8,040 bases of DNA from contig JAFYBD010000172.1 in NCBI GenBank assembly GCA_017540385.1, forward strand, positions 1-8,040, read 5' to 3'. Of this stretch, positions 6,601 to 8,040 are shown piece after piece; the stretch's first letter is position 1; the number at the start of each line of letters is the position of its first letter. This DNA is from Lentisphaeria bacterium (GTDB lineage Bacteria; Verrucomicrobiota; Lentisphaeria; Victivallales; UBA1829). The translations under genes and the position numbers were made by a program. The notes beneath the pieces were generated by a model. That model was given only the letters and a program-made list of their open reading frames with translations, did no database searches and was not told where the DNA came from.

Positions 6601-7994
6601 ATCCGAACTGCGACCTGTACAGCCCCGGGTATTTCAAATGCCTGCTGAACGGCAACGACACACTGCATCTGGTCGGCCAGATCATGACCTCGCCCGACGA
6701 ACCGAAGATCCTCCCCGTTCCGAAGGAAATGCCGCCTTTCGATGCGTGCATGAGCGACGACCTCGAGACCGTCGTGCTGAACAGCCTCCGCGCGTTCATC
6801 GCCAAGCGGGGCGAACTCAAGACCGTCATCGCCGGGTTCCCGTGGTTCCTGGACTGGGGCCGCGACACCCTCATCTTCGTCCGCGGTCTCCTGCTCGAAC
6901 CGTCTTTCCGCGACGACGTGAAGAAGATCCTGCTCCAGTTCGCCGCCCTGTCGAAGGACGGCACCATCTGCAACATGATCTCCGGCAGCGACACCGGCAA
7001 CCGCGACACCTCCGACGCCCCCCTGTGGCTCTTCGTCGCCGTCCGCGACCTCTGCCGCGCCGAGGGCGACTCCCAATTCCTGAAGACCCAGATATCCGGC
7101 CGCGGCACGCTCATTTCCGTGCTCGAGGAACTCGCCGAGGGCCTCCTGAAAGGCACGCCGAACGGAATTGTCTGCGATCAGGCCAGCGGCCTCATCTTCA
7201 GCCCGGCGCATTTCACCTGGATGGACACCAACTACCCCGCCGGAACCCCGCGCGAGGGCTACCCGGTCGAGATCCAGGCGCTCTGGTATGCCGCGCTGCG
7301 GTTCCTCGCCGAATCGCTCCCCGAGAAGAAGGCCGCATCCTGGAGCGAGCTCGCCGACCGGGTCCGCGAATCGTTCCTGAAATACTACCCGCTGCCGGAA
7401 GAGGGCTATCTCTCCGACTGCCTCCACTGCAAGCCCGGCACGCCCGCGTCCGACGCCGTGCCCGACGATCATCTGCGCCCGAATCAGCTCCTCGCGATCA
7501 CGCTGGGACTGGTCGGGGACATGGCGCTCCGGCGTTCGATCCTCATCAACACCTCCGAGCTGCTGGTCCCGGGCGGCATCCGCAGCCTCGCCGACCGTCC
7601 CGTGAAGTATCCGCTCCCGGTCTGCGCGGCGGACGGCACGCCGCTGAACGACCCGAACAACCCGTACCAGGGACATTACTGCGGCGACGAGGATACCCGG
7701 CGCAAGGTGGCGTATCACAACGGCACCGCCTGGACGTGGCAGATGCCGCTCTTCCCGGAGGCCTACTTCATGACCCACGGGACGTTCGGACGCGCCACCG
7801 CCGTCAGCCTGCTGTCCTCGATGGCGATCCAGCTGGACAACGGCTGCATCATGCACATGCCGGAGATCCTCGACGGAGACTGGCCCCACAAGCCGCGCGG
7901 CTGCGACGCCCAGGCCTGGGGCCTCTCCGAATACTACCGCGTCTGGAAACTCCTTCACCCCGCCCCCAAATCACCGGAAAAACCCCATGAATGA
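3669..7994 (+). CDS. Bifunctional glycogen debranching enzyme: GH13 glucanotransferase/amylase fused to GH133 amylo-alpha-1,6-glucosidase
   Basis: The protein has 1441 aa and no signal peptide, so it is probably cytoplasmic. Domains in order: a beta-rich N-terminal region (1 to about 130); a GH13 barrel (about 150-530); a linker; a bacterial-type GDE N-terminal domain with TNGRGA (777-782) and GRLTSRYDALLLANLHP (791-807); and a C-terminal (alpha/alpha)6 GH133 domain (about 1030-1437). GH13 residues are intact: DIAINH (256-261), nucleophile D329 in GFRCD, acid/base E358 in LLEG, and D417 in THDN. In GH133, DWGRDT (1062-1067) holds the expected general acid D1066. E1399 in MPEILDGD is the likely base, and YHNGTAW (1349-1355) is a second conserved block. 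By analogy with eukaryotic AGL/Gdb1, GH13 would move a short oligosaccharide off the branch and GH133 would hydrolyse the remaining alpha-1,6 glucose. Whether GH13 transfers or hydrolyses is inference. The ribosome-binding site before 3669 is weak (GAAAG, 3656-3660). The gene lies 36 bp after the lipoprotein frame. Confidence 0.88.
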   Translation: MPELKQYPQTGSHLLRFCGDTIEFLLSGTEPLTGRAFLCTNIGNAAIQRDETILRTERHLNPIGQDWNNIPMQRVDEYSFRVRLALTEVGHFECKCGIVDEDMNTAWARGDNIHLNVISAAYCASNTVYCAFVRQFGENKNRPSSVLPEGVSEEGIGLLDRSGYSVIPGSGTFRALARELDHIVDRLKCRIIHLLPVNPVPTTYARMGRFGSPYASQDFTAVDPALAEFDTKASPLEQFCELVDAVHRKNAFLFLDIAINHTGWASKLQEEHPDWFVRDVDRTYVSPGAWGVTWGDLIELDHKNPPLWSYLANVFLTWCKRGVDGFRCDAGYMIPEPAWKYIVATVRREFPDTVFLLEGLGGSTEVTRNLLDRANMDWAYSELFQNYSRQEIEGYLGYAWGESAANGLMIHYAETHDNNRLAASGERYAMLRTALSAMASSCGAFGFTNGVEWFAKEKVDVHQASALNWGAEPNQIDYIARLNAILSLHPAFFNGSLIRCIDSGSPAAVVIIRADRVPKHFLVVAMNLDCNRTTIVEWDSSYATFTKERMYDLISGRRMDVLFKRGHRCSMALSPGQVVCLSPDQDWVQRIDEAVSGGRLKYDHIADQQAADLVLRALTAKRGTPVLLDDDVPALVARLRESPEGFLQDLYPGRADIPFMLWKWPEDLRREVMVAPGRSILVTAPGRFRFHLVRDDGRVIVAARSIPCADGRHVSIVPPLPAPDRPLGLKVSVFVATDDGLHRDTAVLMLLPHDVDKAVVSLTRDEFFRKGRTFLQTNGRGAALRVCLEAGRLTSRYDALLLANLHPEVPVDRHIMWRQFHFWMIYRARRQLITNEMIDTFHVAPDGSGVWCFKVPVGNARVVGLMVRLAIEQGRNAVRASFHRYAYTESGETIADAEPVFLIISPDLEDRNFHCATKASEGPQNTFPAAVTEVQGGFEFRPAPDRILRITASQGVFRRSDEWSYMNYQEVEAERGLDPNCDLYSPGYFKCLLNGNDTLHLVGQIMTSPDEPKILPVPKEMPPFDACMSDDLETVVLNSLRAFIAKRGELKTVIAGFPWFLDWGRDTLIFVRGLLLEPSFRDDVKKILLQFAALSKDGTICNMISGSDTGNRDTSDAPLWLFVAVRDLCRAEGDSQFLKTQISGRGTLISVLEELAEGLLKGTPNGIVCDQASGLIFSPAHFTWMDTNYPAGTPREGYPVEIQALWYAALRFLAESLPEKKAASWSELADRVRESFLKYYPLPEEGYLSDCLHCKPGTPASDAVPDDHLRPNQLLAITLGLVGDMALRRSILINTSELLVPGGIRSLADRPVKYPLPVCAADGTPLNDPNNPYQGHYCGDEDTRRKVAYHNGTAWTWQMPLFPEAYFMTHGTFGRATAVSLLSSMAIQLDNGCIMHMPEILDGDWPHKPRGCDAQAWGLSEYYRVWKLLHPAPKSPEKPHE
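7976..7981 (+). promoter_or_regulatory. Ribosome-binding site of lepA inside the debranching gene
   Basis: GGAAAA lies 5 bases before the ATG at 7987 and within the last codons of the debranching enzyme gene. It is a moderate Shine-Dalgarno match. Together with the 8-bp gene overlap it suggests that lepA translation is partly coupled to termination of the upstream gene. Confidence 0.5.
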
Positions 7995-8040
7995 CCTGAC
8001 CCGCATCCGCAACTTCTCCATCATCGCGCATATCGACCAC
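7987..8040 (+). CDS. lepA: Elongation factor 4 (LepA), N-terminal fragment
   Basis: Eighteen codons are visible before the window ends. After a short MNDLT leader they read RIRNFSIIAHIDH, the characteristic start of LepA/EF4 leading into the P-loop of the GTPase domain. The combination NFSIIAHIDH distinguishes LepA from TypA/BipA (IAIIAHVDH) and EF-G. LepA is a ribosome-binding translational GTPase. Its ATG overlaps the end of the debranching enzyme gene by 8 bp (7987-7994) in a different frame, so the two are probably on one transcript. The lepB signal peptidase gene, a common partner elsewhere, is not upstream here. Confidence 0.9.
   Translation, partial: MNDLTRIRNFSIIAHIDH

Noticed and set aside
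3639..7958. A 1439-codon open frame on the - strand, antisense to the debranching enzyme gene
   Set aside because: It is in exact codon register with the sense gene and exists because TTA, CTA and TCA are avoided. Its translation is rich in Asp, Glu, Val, Arg and Gly with no recognisable domain, while the + strand has intact GH13 and GH133 motifs.
5789..7990. A 733-codon + strand frame inside the debranching gene
   Set aside because: The translation is almost entirely Arg, Pro, His, Ala and Gly, typical of an out-of-frame read of GC-rich coding DNA, and it lies inside the real GH133 coding region.
1..8040. Mobile elements, CRISPR arrays, tRNA or rRNA genes
   Set aside because: I found no transposase or integrase motifs, no regularly spaced repeats, and no non-coding gap longer than about 120 bp to hold such features.

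Overview
This GC-rich, densely coding window has every gene on the + strand. It looks like a chromosomal region of a Gram-negative (diderm) bacterium. The clearest sign of an outer membrane is lpxA, the first gene of lipid A synthesis; a probable lipoprotein with a canonical lipobox fits as well. A very long glycogen debranching enzyme joining GH13 and GH133 domains, together with the codon bias and gene mix, would suit a member of the PVC group (Lentisphaerota, Kiritimatiellota or Verrucomicrobiota). That placement is inference only; no marker gene in the window settles it.

Layout: (1) 1-57, the last 18 codons of an unidentified gene. (2) 94-1677, a GtrB/DPM1-like family 2 glycosyltransferase with a long polytopic C-terminal domain I do not recognise. 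(3) 1678-1794, the main intergenic gap, with a weak possible terminator and a near-consensus sigma-70 promoter (TTGATA, 17-bp spacer, TATATT). (4) 1795-2637, lpxA, whose start is fixed by that promoter and an AAAGGA ribosome-binding site. (5) 2682-3632, an odd single frame: a TfoX N-terminal domain runs without a stop into a complete lipoprotein precursor that has its own Met, ribosome-binding site, basic n-region, hydrophobic core and lipobox. (6) 3669-7994, a 1441-aa bifunctional debranching enzyme. (7) 7987-8040, the first 18 codons of lepA (elongation factor 4), overlapping the previous gene by 8 bp.

From lpxA onward the genes are close together (gaps of 44 and 36 bp, then an overlap) and may be one transcript starting at about 1762. 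Functionally they are mixed: cell-envelope synthesis (glycosyltransferase, LpxA, lipoprotein), glycogen breakdown and translation. I see no dedicated pathway operon, mobile element, CRISPR array, tRNA or rRNA. There is no gene-free stretch longer than about 120 bp. The most unusual objects are the stopless TfoX-lipoprotein frame and the eukaryote-like two-activity debranching enzyme.
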